Shown: positions 16,236-24,608, counted from the first letter of the stretch. The stretch: DNA of 33,406 nt from Lachnospiraceae bacterium (GCA_011958945.1 BLLT01000019.1:1-33406), one strand, 5' to 3'. The notes: generated by a model not told the origin, from the sequence alone. A program made the numbers and translations.

Positions 16236-16853
16236 ATGGCGGCGCTGCCATGGTTTTTTGGGCACGCAGGAAGGTTTGTGGGTTATAGAAAGGCGATTGT
16301 CAGGATGAAACCATTTCCTTTTCCCGATAAAGAAAATAGTATGGAAGAGCTAAAGCAGGATTATGTATTCCCGAAGATTGAACCGGAACGGGTGGATGAG
16401 ATTTTTGAAGATGCCTGGGCGGTAGGGGAAGAACAGGCGCGCCGTTTCCTGGAAAAGCATGATATTGGCATTTCCGACAGGAGGCTGGATATGCGGAAGG
16501 TTTTTCGGGAAAGCGGCATTAGGCTGCAAGAGGAAGACATCGACTATGTGCTGGGGAAACGCCGCTATTTCGCCGAGTATTTGTCAGGGAAAAACTTAAT
16601 GAAAATTTATACGAAGTCGGTGGCGCTTTGGTGTGAGACCAACGGGTTTGGCTATGAGGAAGGGCTGAATGTGATATTATGCCATGAATATTTCCACTAT
16701 CTGGAGTGGAACGTGATTGGAATGACATCCCGCAGATACCAGGTTCCGATATTGAAAATCGGCTCTTTGAAAATCGGGCGCACAGGAGTGCCCTCCCTTA
16801 GCGAAATCGGGGCAAACGCGTTTGCCAATGTATGCTACCGGTATTTGGCATGA
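16236..16853 (+). CDS. Small HExxH protein, ImmA/IrrE-like metallopeptidase candidate
   Basis: The 205-residue frame contains HEYFH at 150-154 and, 36 residues later, SEIGANAFANVCYRYL with E190. A helix HExxH plus a downstream Glu in a xEANxFA-like setting resembles the ImmA/IrrE (gluzincin) peptidase layout, which would bind Zn2+ through H150, H154 and E190. Most of the N-terminal ~100 residues are charged and helical. The start is uncertain. ATG 16236 has AAAGGA only 4 nt away; ATG 16305 (MKPFPFPDK) and ATG 16341 (MEELKQDY) are alternatives, and the first 23 residues do not look conserved. It sits 18 nt after the HyuA-type gene and overlaps the upstream region of the FAD gene. No helix-turn-helix gene of the usual ImmA-ImmR pair is adjacent. 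The substrate could be a regulator or the HyuA-type protein, but that is a guess. Confidence 0.65.
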   Translation: MAALPWFFGHAGRFVGYRKAIVRMKPFPFPDKENSMEELKQDYVFPKIEPERVDEIFEDAWAVGEEQARRFLEKHDIGISDRRLDMRKVFRESGIRLQEEDIDYVLGKRRYFAEYLSGKNLMKIYTKSVALWCETNGFGYEEGLNVILCHEYFHYLEWNVIGMTSRRYQVPILKIGSLKIGRTGVPSLSEIGANAFANVCYRYLA

Positions 16854-16879
16854 TAATTGTAGATTTTGGAAAGGGCAGG

Positions 16880-18259
16880 ATGGCTGATATGAAATATATA
16901 AAAGAGATAGAGCGTACAATTGATACGAAAGTCCTCGTAATCGGGGGCGGAACGGCCGGGTTCGGCGCGGCGGTGGCGTCCGCAAGAAACGGTGCGGAGA
17001 CATTGCTGATTGAAAAGGGGCAAATGTTGGGCGGCATGGCCACGGCCGGATTGGTGGGCCCCTTTATGACATGCTATGATGACGAAGGGGAAAACCAGGT
17101 GGTAAAAGGCATTTTCGAGGAGCTCTGCCGGAAGGCCGAGGAGCGGGGAGGGGCTATCCATCCTTCCAAAGTGGATAATATGTCCACATATTGTTCTTAT
17201 TATGCCACGGGCCATAAGCATGTGACCCCGTTTATGTCGGAGGTCCTTGAGGTCGTTATGGAAGAAATGGTCCTGGAAGCGGGGGCGAAGATACTTTATA
17301 ATGTACGCCTGTGCGACGTTTTGACCGAAGGGAAAAAGATAATAGGGGTTCTCGTTTCCATGAAGGAAGGGCTGACCCTTATCCGGGCGGAAAGCTATAT
17401 CGACTGTACCGGCGATGCGGATGCGGCGTTTTATGCCGGTGCAAAATGCATTTCCGGGGATGAGACGGACGGCACGATGCAGCCGGTTTCCCTTTTCTTT
17501 GAAATCGGGAACATGGACAGGGAAAAATTTGTAGGCGTCCTGGAAGAAAAGAAAGCGAAGGGAGAACTGGGCGAGCCCGGATTTAACTGCTGGTCATGGT
17601 GCGTGAAAGAGGCGAAGAAAAACGGGGAATGGACGTTAATCCGGGATGAAGTGGGCAATTATGAGCAGCCGATAGCGGGCAGATGGAAAATTAATACGAC
17701 GAGGATGACCTATGTGGACGCCACCAATACGGAGGATTTGACGAAGGCAGTGATGGAGGGCCGCCGACAGGTACAGGAGCTGATGAATTTTTTCAAAAAA
17801 TATGTTCCCGGCTGCGAGAACCTCCAGCTGCTTCAGGTGGCTTCTATCCTTGGTGTCAGGGAAACGCGGCATATTTCGGGCCGGTATAAGCTGACGGCCG
17901 AGGATATTTATGAGAGGAGGCATTTTGAGGACGCCATTTGCACGTTTGCCTATGCCATTGACGTCCATGCTTCGGAAGGCAACAGCGGGGTGTTAAAAAG
18001 CGTCAACAGCTATTATACGATTCCTTTCCGCTGCCTTGTGCCGGAAGACATCGACAACCTTCTGGTGGCAGGACGCTGCATCAGCGGCACTTCGGAGGCG
18101 GCCGGAAGCTACCGGGTAATGCCCTGCTGCGTCGCTACCGGGCAGGCTGCGGGAACGGCCGCGGCGCTGGCTTTGCGGGGAGGGTGCAATCCGGGCGATG
18201 TGGATTGCGACACGCTGCGCAAAACTTTGCTGGAACAGGGGGCTGTTATCTGGGATTAA
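16880..18259 (+). CDS. FAD-dependent oxidoreductase (FAD_oxidored family)
   Basis: I prefer ATG 16880 (MADMKYIKE), preceded by GGAAAGGGCAGG; ATG 16889 is also possible and the more upstream ATG 16832 lacks a site. The 459-residue protein starts with a strong FAD Rossmann motif VLVIGGGTAGFGAAVA (residues 18-33), then LLIEKGQMLGGMATAGLVGP. Mid-protein YIDCTGDADAAFYAGA is the second FAD contact, and NLLVAGRCISGTSEAAGSYR plus CVATGQAAGTAAAL closes the fold near the C-terminus. This order matches the PF12831-type family, which oxidises or reduces small organic molecules and often sits beside HyuA-like genes and transporters. The electron partner is not visible. Residues in between (HKHVTPFMSEVLEVVMEE) are similar to family members. 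It is coupled to the HExxH gene, so all four structural genes from 12738 share a transcript. Confidence 0.85.
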   Translation: MADMKYIKEIERTIDTKVLVIGGGTAGFGAAVASARNGAETLLIEKGQMLGGMATAGLVGPFMTCYDDEGENQVVKGIFEELCRKAEERGGAIHPSKVDNMSTYCSYYATGHKHVTPFMSEVLEVVMEEMVLEAGAKILYNVRLCDVLTEGKKIIGVLVSMKEGLTLIRAESYIDCTGDADAAFYAGAKCISGDETDGTMQPVSLFFEIGNMDREKFVGVLEEKKAKGELGEPGFNCWSWCVKEAKKNGEWTLIRDEVGNYEQPIAGRWKINTTRMTYVDATNTEDLTKAVMEGRRQVQELMNFFKKYVPGCENLQLLQVASILGVRETRHISGRYKLTAEDIYERRHFEDAICTFAYAIDVHASEGNSGVLKSVNSYYTIPFRCLVPEDIDNLLVAGRCISGTSEAAGSYRVMPCCVATGQAAGTAAALALRGGCNPGDVDCDTLRKTLLEQGAVIWD

Positions 18260-18301
18260 TTGACGGATAAAAAGGCAGTGTGTCCGGCGGGGCATTTTAT
18301 T

Positions 18302-18342
18302 TTCCTCACGGCGTCCGCCAGCACTAACTTAATCACATTGGG
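18302..18342 (+). repeat. Dispersed 41-nt element, copy 1
   Basis: TTCCTCACGGC, 11 variable bases, CTAACT-T-AAT-C-ACATTGGG. An ungapped match with the copy at 26192-26232 keeps 28 constant positions. It lies 42 nt after the stop codon of the FAD oxidoreductase gene, in a 205-bp gap that otherwise shows no clear promoter or terminator. Confidence 0.6.
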
Positions 18343-18464
18343 GTTGAACTGCTATACGCTTTTAGTGAGTTTAAGCAAAATTTAATAGTGTTATATGGGT
18401 GTTTGTGGTAAAATGGGAAAAAATAAGGAAATGGGATGTTAGAGAAAGGATAGGAGCAGGGAAT

Positions 18465-20000
18465 ATGCAGGACCGGAATAAGAAAACGGCAATCGGCTTA
18501 GACATCGGAACAACAACCATATGCGGTGTTTTGACGGATATCTGCACCGGCGAAATGATAAAGAAAATCACTTTGGCGAATGATACATTTATAGAAGGAA
18601 AAGAAGATTTTGAAAAGCTGCAGGATGCGGCGAAAATAGAAGAGAAATGTCTCGGGATTATAGAGGAACTGTCCAACGGGGCGGATGATTTGGCATGCAT
18701 CGGGGTGACAGGGCAGATGCACGGCATCGTGTACGTGGACCGGGAAGGCAACGGGGTTTCGCCGGTGATAATCTGGCAGGACGGGAGGGGGAATTGCCTT
18801 TATCCGGGGCAGCCGGATAAATCTTATGCAGAAGTGCTGTCGCAGCGCTCCGGATACCGTCTGGCTACCGGATTTGGGGCGGTGACCCATTATTATAACT
18901 GGATGAATCACCTGATTCCCGAAAGGGCGGTAACATTTTGTACCATACCGGACTATATCGCTATGGGTCTGGCTGGTTTACGCAAACCGGTTCTGCATGG
19001 AAGTATGGCGGCCAGTCTGGGTTTATTTTCCATGGAACAGGGAGTGTTTGACCATGAAGCCATAGAAAATCTGGGAATGGATTACAGCTTTTTCCCTGAA
19101 GTATTAAAGGAAGAAGCAAGTATCGGCATGTGGAAAGGTATGGCGAAAGTAGGGCCTGCATTCGGCGATAATCAAGCAAGCTTTCTCGGCTCGGTGGATG
19201 GGAAGAGCAATGTGCTTGTGAATGTGGGAACCGGCAGCCAGGTCTCCATTTTGGGAGAGGATGTTCTGGGGATGCGAGGACGGGAAACCGCGGCTTTAGA
19301 GACCATTGAACAGAGGCCGGTGATTTCGGGAAAGATTGATGAGGGGGCGATGGCTTTAGGTACAAAGCCACTTCAAACGGAGAGAAAAGTATTTGATAAT
19401 CTGGAATGCCGTCCGTTTATGGAAGGGCGCTATTTGTATGTGGGCTCTTCCCTTTGCGGCGGTTATGCCTATGCCCTGTTAAAGGGATTGTTTGTAGAAG
19501 TGCTGGAAATGTGCGGGAAGGAGCCTTCGTCCGATTTATATGTAGCGATGAATGCCTGGGGTAAGAAGAGCAGGGAACAGGGAGTGAGCCTTACAGTGGA
19601 TACCCGTTTCCGTGGGAGCAGGAAAGAGCCGGAGCTTCGCGGAAAAATAGAGAATATCTCGCCGGATAACCTGAAAGCCGGCGCATTGATATGCGGCGTG
19701 CTGGAAGGCATTTGCCAGGAACTGTGGGAACTGTACCGGGAATATGAAACGCTTGTGCCGGACAGCAGCCGGAATAAAGGCAAAAATGGGATGGAGGGCC
19801 AACAAGGACTCTTTATAACCGGGAGCGGAAACGGAATTAGGAATAACCCTCTTTTGAGGGAGATTATCTATGAAAAATTCGATGCAAAAATGAAAATTCC
19901 TTTATATGCGGAAGAAGCGGCTTACGGGAGCGCATTGTTTTCCCTGTATACCTCCGGGTATTATGCAAGTTTGAAGGATTTGCAGGGGATGGTACGGTAA
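18465..20000 (+). CDS. FGGY-family carbohydrate kinase, sedoheptulokinase-like
   Basis: ATG 18465 is chosen because AGGAG (18452-18456) lies 8 nt upstream; a longer in-frame start at 18399 lacks a ribosome site. The 511-residue protein opens with the phosphate loop IGLDIGTTTICGVL. It contains GVTGQMHGIVYVDREGN followed by SPVIIWQDGRG, which is the pattern of sedoheptulose kinases in the FGGY family, then VNVGTGSQVS for ATP and the late LFITGSGNGIRNNPLL adenine loop. It would phosphorylate a ketose with ATP. The product would enter the pentose phosphate pathway if it is sedoheptulose 7-phosphate. The gene is 205 nt after the FAD gene, so cotranscription with the ROK locus is possible but not certain. 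The assignment to sedoheptulose rather than another ketose is tentative. Confidence 0.75.
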   Translation: MQDRNKKTAIGLDIGTTTICGVLTDICTGEMIKKITLANDTFIEGKEDFEKLQDAAKIEEKCLGIIEELSNGADDLACIGVTGQMHGIVYVDREGNGVSPVIIWQDGRGNCLYPGQPDKSYAEVLSQRSGYRLATGFGAVTHYYNWMNHLIPERAVTFCTIPDYIAMGLAGLRKPVLHGSMAASLGLFSMEQGVFDHEAIENLGMDYSFFPEVLKEEASIGMWKGMAKVGPAFGDNQASFLGSVDGKSNVLVNVGTGSQVSILGEDVLGMRGRETAALETIEQRPVISGKIDEGAMALGTKPLQTERKVFDNLECRPFMEGRYLYVGSSLCGGYAYALLKGLFVEVLEMCGKEPSSDLYVAMNAWGKKSREQGVSLTVDTRFRGSRKEPELRGKIENISPDNLKAGALICGVLEGICQELWELYREYETLVPDSSRNKGKNGMEGQQGLFITGSGNGIRNNPLLREIIYEKFDAKMKIPLYAEEAAYGSALFSLYTSGYYASLKDLQGMVR

Positions 20001-20011
20001 AGAAGTTTTAT

Positions 20012-20040
20012 TTGCTATGAAATTTCTGTTGGGGTATAAT
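20012..20040 (+). promoter_or_regulatory. Sigma-A promoter of the antitoxin gene
   Basis: TTGCTA (20012-20017) and TATAAT (20035-20040) with 17 bp between. The predicted start is near 20047 and gives a short leader before the GGGAGGTGA ribosome site of the antitoxin gene. Confidence 0.7.
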
Positions 20041-20073
20041 ATAAATGTAATAATTTAATAGGGAGGTGACAAT

Positions 20074-20316
20074 ATGCTGGCATTAGAGGGCTATTATGAT
20101 GGAGAGAATGTGCAGGCTCTGGGGAATATCCAAGCACGGAAAAATCAAAAGCTGATTATTACAGTTTTGGATGAGTTTGTTGAAGAACTTCCTAAAAAGA
20201 AGAGCGTACAGACAGCGAGGGGTATGTTGGCAAAGTACGCAGACCCGAAGTTAAGGGAGTTGGAGAAGTCGGCATGGGAGAAGGCGGTGGTAGAAAAATA
20301 TGGTAATGCTTGTTAA
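20074..20316 (+). CDS. VapB-like antitoxin of a PIN toxin
   Basis: The 80-residue protein (MLALEGYYDGENVQALGNIQ at the start, then the strand-rich KLIITVLDEF, then a Lys/Glu-rich helical tail) has the size and shape of an antitoxin: an N-terminal beta-rich DNA-binding and dimerising part and a C-terminal toxin-wrapping helix. The family resembles those paired with PIN toxins. SD GGGAGGTGA lies 9 nt upstream. Its stop (20314-20316) overlaps the damaged start of the PIN gene, and the deletion there may have changed its last few residues (YGNAC). The orphan antitoxin could still bind related toxins or its own promoter at 20012. The assignment is by context and composition. Confidence 0.65.
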   Translation: MLALEGYYDGENVQALGNIQARKNQKLIITVLDEFVEELPKKKSVQTARGMLAKYADPKLRELEKSAWEKAVVEKYGNAC

Positions 20317-20649
20317 ATGATGATGAACGGATGGCATCTGAGGCTGAGCGGATTATTAAAAATATGTCTGTTCAAGTGACTATAGAAATTTTTGCAGAAG
20401 TGATTTATGTCTTAAGGGGAGTATACCATATTGGCAGAGATGAGATTGGACAGTGCCTGTTTGAATTTCTATCGGAGGTCACGACACCGGAGCCGGAGGT
20501 CTTGAAACTTGGCATTGAAACTTGGCATTGAAACTTATGTAGAGCAGCACTTGGATTTTCCGGATTGTATATTATATGCATATCACAAGGTTAAGGGGTA
20601 TGAAGTCAAAACTTTTGATAAGAAGCTGAATAAGTTGCTGGGAGATTGA
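20300..20649 (+). pseudogene. Broken PIN-domain (VapC-type) toxin gene
   Basis: Two lesions are readable. The frame starting LLNDDERMASEAERIIKN (from 20310) is the usual continuation of a PIN domain just after the catalytic DTNVxLRYL motif, but that first acidic motif and its start codon are gone; the junction reads ATGCTTGTTAAATG with in-frame TAA upstream. The frame then ends at 20531 because AAACTTGGCATTG is present twice in tandem (20505-20517 and 20518-20530). Removing one 13-bp copy restores reading through GIETYVEQHLDFPDCILYAY and KGYEVKTFDKKLNKLLGD to TGA 20647-20649, which is a normal PIN C-terminus including the FPD and TFD acids. Without the first Asp and with the frameshift the product cannot be an active ribonuclease. 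The gene is a recent fossil, since the rest is nearly intact. Confidence 0.85.
20505..20530 (+). repeat. 13-bp perfect tandem duplication
   Basis: AAACTTGGCATTG occurs twice with no gap, followed by a partial third AAACTT. One copy is surplus for the PIN frame, so this is the lesion that shifts the gene out of frame. Confidence 0.95.
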
Positions 20650-20666
20650 AATACCAGCAACTTATT
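20629..20666. terminator. 13-bp hairpin at the end of the PIN pseudogene
   Basis: AATAAGTTGCTGG (20629-20641) and CCAGCAACTTATT (20654-20666) are perfect complements around a 12-nt loop that includes the stop codon. The T-run is short (TTATTTG), so it would be a weak terminator or an RNA 3'-end stabiliser. Confidence 0.6.
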
Positions 20667-20685
20667 TGCGCAATACAATATGATT

Positions 20686-20707
20686 TTGGATACAAATTGG
20701 ATACAAA
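20686..20707 (+). repeat. Perfect 11-bp tandem repeat TTGGATACAAA
   Basis: Two adjacent copies at 20686-20696 and 20697-20707, within the 147-nt gap between the PIN remnant and the pheS promoter at 20763. The gap has no gene. It is the second tandem duplication in 200 bp. Confidence 0.75.
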
Positions 20708-20762
20708 GGCGTGACGATGTGCCAAACTGTTACTCAAGGCATGAAAGATATTATCAGAAGCC

Positions 20763-20791
20763 TTGACAATTTGGAAAAGATTTTATAAAAT
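20763..20791 (+). promoter_or_regulatory. Sigma-A promoter of pheS
   Basis: TTGACA (20763-20768, perfect consensus) and TAAAAT (20786-20791, one mismatch) with 17 bp between. The predicted start near 20798 is the 5' edge of the T-box leader. Confidence 0.85.
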
Positions 20792-20797
20792 GGGATT

Positions 20798-21056
20798 CAG
20801 CAAAATAAAAGGCTGTGAAGGTGCACGCAAGGCGAAGAAAGCCTTGCAACAGAATTGTATTTTCTTTCAGAGAGAGGGGGTCATCGGCTGAAAGCCCTCT
20901 TAAGTTCAGATACAGTTTGAAATTCCCACCGGAGCTTCCCGTAAGGGACGTGGTCACGCGTTAAGTGGAGAGAGCCTGCCGTTTATGGCAGGAAAATGGG
21001 TGGTACCGCGGAGTAATTTCGTCCCTGGCATTGTGTAAAAGCAATGTCATTTTTTA
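20798..21056 (+). promoter_or_regulatory. Phe T-box leader (tRNA-sensing riboswitch)
   Basis: The leader has the T-box sequence TGGTACCGCG at 21001-21010 and its pairing partner CGTCCCT near 21020, a GAGAGAGGGGG...GCCCTCTT stem-I element at 20873-20902, and TTC in GAAATTCCCACCGG (codon at 20923-20925) as a Phe specifier. A terminator GGCATTG (21027-21033) / CAATGTC (21042-21048) followed by TTTTTT lies within the competing arm. Uncharged tRNA-Phe pairing to UUC and to the T-box bulge would favour the antiterminator and pheS-pheT expression. A CCTGCC/GGCAGG stem (20977-20992) lies just before the T-box. A second TTC at 20905-20907 is less well placed. Confidence 0.93.
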
Positions 21057-21123
21057 CTTTATAGGAAACTTCTACTCGATTTTTAAGAAAAAGATAATGT
21101 CAGAAAGGAGCAAAATAAATACT

Positions 21124-22143
21124 ATGAAAGAGAAATTAGCACAGATTAAGGCAGAAGCCTTAAAGCAGATTGAGGACAGCGGGCAGTTGGATAAGCTGAA
21201 CGAGATACGTGTCAATTACCTGGGGAAGAAAGGGCAGCTGACTGCGGTGCTGAAAGGGATGAAAGATGTGGCGCCGGAGGACAGGCCGAAAGTAGGGCAG
21301 ATGGTAAATGAAACCAGGGAAGAAATCGAGAAGATGCTGGAAGCCTCTAAACAGAAACTGGAAAAGGCATTGCGGGAAGCGAAAATGAAGGCAGAGGTTA
21401 TTGATGTGACGCTTCCGGCGAAAAAGAACCATGTAGGCCACAGGCATCCGAACACGATTGCCCTGGAGGAAGTGGAAAGGATTTTCGTGGGCATGGGCTA
21501 TGAGGTAGTGGAAGGGCCTGAAATTGAGAAGGATTATTACAACTTTGAAGCGTTGAATATTCCCGATGGGCATCCGGCGAAGGATGAACAGGATACATTT
21601 TATATTACAGGGGATATTCTGTTAAGGACACAGACTTCTTCTACACAGGTACATGAAATGGAAAAAGGGAAGCTTCCGATTCGCATGATTGCACCGGGAA
21701 GGGTGTTCCGTTCGGATGAAGTGGACGCTACCCATTCCCCCTCTTTCCACCAGATAGAAGGGCTGGTAATCGACAGGAACATCACTTTTGCGGATTTAAA
21801 GGGAACTTTGGCGGAGTTTGCCAGAGAATTGTTCGGAGATAAGACGAAGGTAAAATTCCGGCCGCACCATTTCCCGTTCACGGAGCCCAGTGCGGAGATG
21901 GATGTTTCCTGCTTTAAATGCGGCGGCAGCGGATGCCGGTTCTGCAAAGGTTCAGGATGGATAGAAATATTAGGCTGCGGTATGGTGCATCCCCATGTGC
22001 TGGAAATGAGCGGAATCAACCCGGAAGAATACACAGGATTTGCGTTTGGTGTAGGTTTGGAGAGGATTGCACTTTTGAAATATGAAATTGACGATATGAG
22101 ACTGCTTTACGAAAATGATATCCGTTTCTTAAAACAGTTTTGA
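21124..22143 (+). CDS. pheS: Phenylalanyl-tRNA synthetase alpha subunit
   Basis: The 339-residue product is full length for bacterial PheS. The start is ATG 21124 ([16 protein letters not shown]); AAAGGAG at 21104-21110 is 13 nt upstream, which is long, while an in-frame ATG at 21097 has no site of its own. The N-terminal ~90 residues form the coiled arm that contacts tRNA ([20 protein letters not shown]). The catalytic class II core shows motif 1 around [20 protein letters not shown] and [15 protein letters not shown], motif 2 in [20 protein letters not shown], and motif 3 [17 protein letters not shown] CxxC-xxxxx-CxxC cluster is present ([17 protein letters not shown]). It charges tRNA-Phe together with PheT. 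The pheT gene follows 44 nt later, and expression is set by the T-box upstream. Confidence 0.97.
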   Translation: MKEKLAQIKAEALKQIEDSGQLDKLNEIRVNYLGKKGQLTAVLKGMKDVAPEDRPKVGQMVNETREEIEKMLEASKQKLEKALREAKMKAEVIDVTLPAKKNHVGHRHPNTIALEEVERIFVGMGYEVVEGPEIEKDYYNFEALNIPDGHPAKDEQDTFYITGDILLRTQTSSTQVHEMEKGKLPIRMIAPGRVFRSDEVDATHSPSFHQIEGLVIDRNITFADLKGTLAEFARELFGDKTKVKFRPHHFPFTEPSAEMDVSCFKCGGSGCRFCKGSGWIEILGCGMVHPHVLEMSGINPEEYTGFAFGVGLERIALLKYEIDDMRLLYENDIRFLKQF

Positions 22144-22187
22144 CATATATATCCAAACGGGCGGAAAGAAAGGAATGGTAAAAGAAG

Positions 22188-24608
22188 ATGAATACAGCAT
22201 TATCATGGATTAAAGCATATGTGCCGGAGTTAAAGTGTTCGGATCAGGAATATTGTGATGCGATGACCTTGTCAGGAACAAAGGTGGAAGGCTATGAAAG
22301 ACTGGATAAGAATCTGGAAAAGATAGTAGTAGGGCAGATAGAAAAAATCGAGAAGCATCCCGATGCGGATAAGCTGATTGTGTGCCAGGTGAATGTGGGC
22401 ACTGAGGTGATTCAGATAGTAACCGGTGCCCCTAATGTGAAGGAAGGGGATAAAGTTCCAGTGGTGTTGGACGGCGGCAAAGTGGCCGGAGGGCATGACG
22501 GAGGGCCGTTGCCGGAAGAAGGGATTGCTATTAAGGCGGGGAAGCTGCGCGGCGTGTCTTCTTGTGGGATGATGTGTTCCATCGAAGAGTTGGGAACTAC
22601 CAGGGAAATGTATCCGGAGGCGCCGGAGTACGGGATTTATATTTTCGGAGAAGATGCCCAGGTGGGCAGCGATGCGGTGGAAGCATTGGGGCTTAGGGAT
22701 ACGGTATTTGAATATGAAATAACCTCCAATCGTGTGGATTGCTATAGCGTATTGGGAATTGCCAGGGAAGCGGCGGCTACCTTCCGGAAGCCGTTCCATG
22801 CGCCGGAGGTCATAGTAAAGGAAAACGGGGAAAAGGTGGAAGATTACATTTCTGTGGAAGTACAGGATGGGGATCTGTGCCCCAGATATACAGCCAGGGT
22901 ATGCACAAATATTAAAATCGGCCCATCGCCGAAATGGATGCAAAGGAGGCTGGCCGCCAGCGGAATCCGCCCCATCAACAATCTTGTGGATATCACCAAT
23001 TACGTGATGGAAGAATACGGACAGCCCATGCATGCCTATGACCTGAACCAGATTGCCGGGCACAAAATTATTGTCCGCAGGGCAAAGGACGGGGATGAAT
23101 TCCAGACATTGGACGGGCAGATAAGAAAGCTGGATTCCGATGTGCTGATGATTTGCGATGCGGAAAAGGAAATCGGAATTGCCGGAATTATGGGCGGGGA
23201 AAACTCCAAAATTACCGATGACGTAACTACAGTTCTGTTTGAAGCGGCTACTTTTAACGGGACCAATATCCGTAAATCCGCAAAAAGGATTGGCCTGCGC
23301 ACGGATGCGTCCGGCAAGTTTGAAAAAGGGCTGGACCCCCATAATGCGGAGGCGGCGATTAACCGTGCCTGCCAGTTGATTCAGGAGCTGGGCTGCGGCC
23401 AGGTGGTAGGCGGCATGGCGGATGTCTGCCAGCCAATGAAAGAGCCGGTTCGGATTAAATTCGAGCCTGATAAAATCAATAAACTGCTAGGAACGGATAT
23501 TTCAAAAGAAGAAATGCTTCATATTTTCGAAATGATTGAGTTAAAATATGCAGAAGAGGAACAAATGCTGGAGATTCCCAGCTTCCGCCAGGATTTGCTG
23601 GGATCAGCGGATATTGCGGAGGAAGTGGCCAGATTTTACGGATATGATAAAATCCCGGTTTCCCTTCCTACAGGAGAGGCTACTACAGGGAAGCTTTCCT
23701 TTAAGCTGAGGATAGAGCAGAAGGCAAGGGATATCGCGGAATATTGCGGATTTTCACAGGGGATGTGCTATTCCTTCGAAAGCCCTAAAGTATTTGACAA
23801 GCTGTTAATTCCCCAAGAAGATGTACTGCGGCGTGCAATTGCCATTGCCAATCCGTTGGGGGAAGATTTTTCCATTATGCGCACCGTCTCTTTAAATGGT
23901 ATGTTAACCAGCCTTTCGACCAATTATAATAGAAGAAATAAGGAAGTAAGGCTTTATGAACTGGGAAATATTTATATATCGGAGGAATTGCCGTTAACCA
24001 AGCTGCCGGAGGAACGGATGCAGTTTACCCTTGGTATGTACGGCGAAGGGGATTTCTACACGATGAAAGGCGTGGTGGAGGAATTCTTTGATTCAATCGG
24101 CATGAAGAAAAAAGCAGGGTATCAGCCGGAATCCGGCAAACCGTTCCTCCATCCGGGCAGGCAGGCGGATATTGTCTATGAAGGAAAGACGGTAGGCTAC
24201 CTGGGCGAGGTGCACCCGGAAGTATGCGACAATTATGATATTGGAACGAAGGTGTATATGGCAGTGCTGGATATGCCGGAAGTGATTCCGTATGCCACCT
24301 TCGACAGGAAGTATGAGGGAATCGCCAAATATCCTGCAGTATCCCGCGACATCAGTATGGTAGTGCCGAAAAATATTTTGGCAGGACAGATAGAAGCAGT
24401 CATCGCCCAGCGCGGCGGAAAGATTCTGGAGAATTACTGGCTGTTTGATATATACGAAGGAGAGCAGATTAAGGAAGGCTTCAAATCCATGGCATACTCC
24501 ATCACATTCCGGGCGAAGGACAAAACGCTGGAAGAAAATGATATCACGGCAGTAATGAAGAAGATATTGAACGGCCTGGAAGGCCTCGGAATCGAACTCC
24601 GCCAGTAA
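22188..24608 (+). CDS. pheT: Phenylalanyl-tRNA synthetase beta subunit
   Basis: The 806-residue protein has the normal bacterial PheT length. Domains in order: an N-terminal B1 and EMAP-like tRNA-binding region (IVVGQIEKIEKHPDADKL, residues ~45-60), the B3/B4 editing domain (HAYDLNQIAGHKIIVRRA near 280, which hydrolyses Tyr-tRNA-Phe), B5, the pseudo-catalytic B6/B7 core (RTDASGKFEKGLDP and later FSQGMCYSFESPKVFDKL), and a C-terminal ferredoxin-fold anticodon domain (KYPAVSRDISMVVPKN to the end). The partner is PheS, with which it makes the alpha2-beta2 enzyme. The ATG at 22188 is preceded by AAAAGAAG. No terminator is visible after the stop, so the aminopeptidase gene may be cotranscribed. 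Confidence 0.97.
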   Translation: MNTALSWIKAYVPELKCSDQEYCDAMTLSGTKVEGYERLDKNLEKIVVGQIEKIEKHPDADKLIVCQVNVGTEVIQIVTGAPNVKEGDKVPVVLDGGKVAGGHDGGPLPEEGIAIKAGKLRGVSSCGMMCSIEELGTTREMYPEAPEYGIYIFGEDAQVGSDAVEALGLRDTVFEYEITSNRVDCYSVLGIAREAAATFRKPFHAPEVIVKENGEKVEDYISVEVQDGDLCPRYTARVCTNIKIGPSPKWMQRRLAASGIRPINNLVDITNYVMEEYGQPMHAYDLNQIAGHKIIVRRAKDGDEFQTLDGQIRKLDSDVLMICDAEKEIGIAGIMGGENSKITDDVTTVLFEAATFNGTNIRKSAKRIGLRTDASGKFEKGLDPHNAEAAINRACQLIQELGCGQVVGGMADVCQPMKEPVRIKFEPDKINKLLGTDISKEEMLHIFEMIELKYAEEEQMLEIPSFRQDLLGSADIAEEVARFYGYDKIPVSLPTGEATTGKLSFKLRIEQKARDIAEYCGFSQGMCYSFESPKVFDKLLIPQEDVLRRAIAIANPLGEDFSIMRTVSLNGMLTSLSTNYNRRNKEVRLYELGNIYISEELPLTKLPEERMQFTLGMYGEGDFYTMKGVVEEFFDSIGMKKKAGYQPESGKPFLHPGRQADIVYEGKTVGYLGEVHPEVCDNYDIGTKVYMAVLDMPEVIPYATFDRKYEGIAKYPAVSRDISMVVPKNILAGQIEAVIAQRGGKILENYWLFDIYEGEQIKEGFKSMAYSITFRAKDKTLEENDITAVMKKILNGLEGLGIELRQ

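Noticed and set aside
20965-21123. N-terminal extension of PheS through the T-box region
   Set aside because: The sequence there is a T-box antiterminator and terminator, and PheS family starts match ATG 21124.
22272-23342. A 356-codon open frame on the minus strand opposite pheT
   Set aside because: It is the antisense shadow of a highly conserved gene, with no ribosome site and a His/Pro/Phe-rich composition typical of reversed coding sequence.
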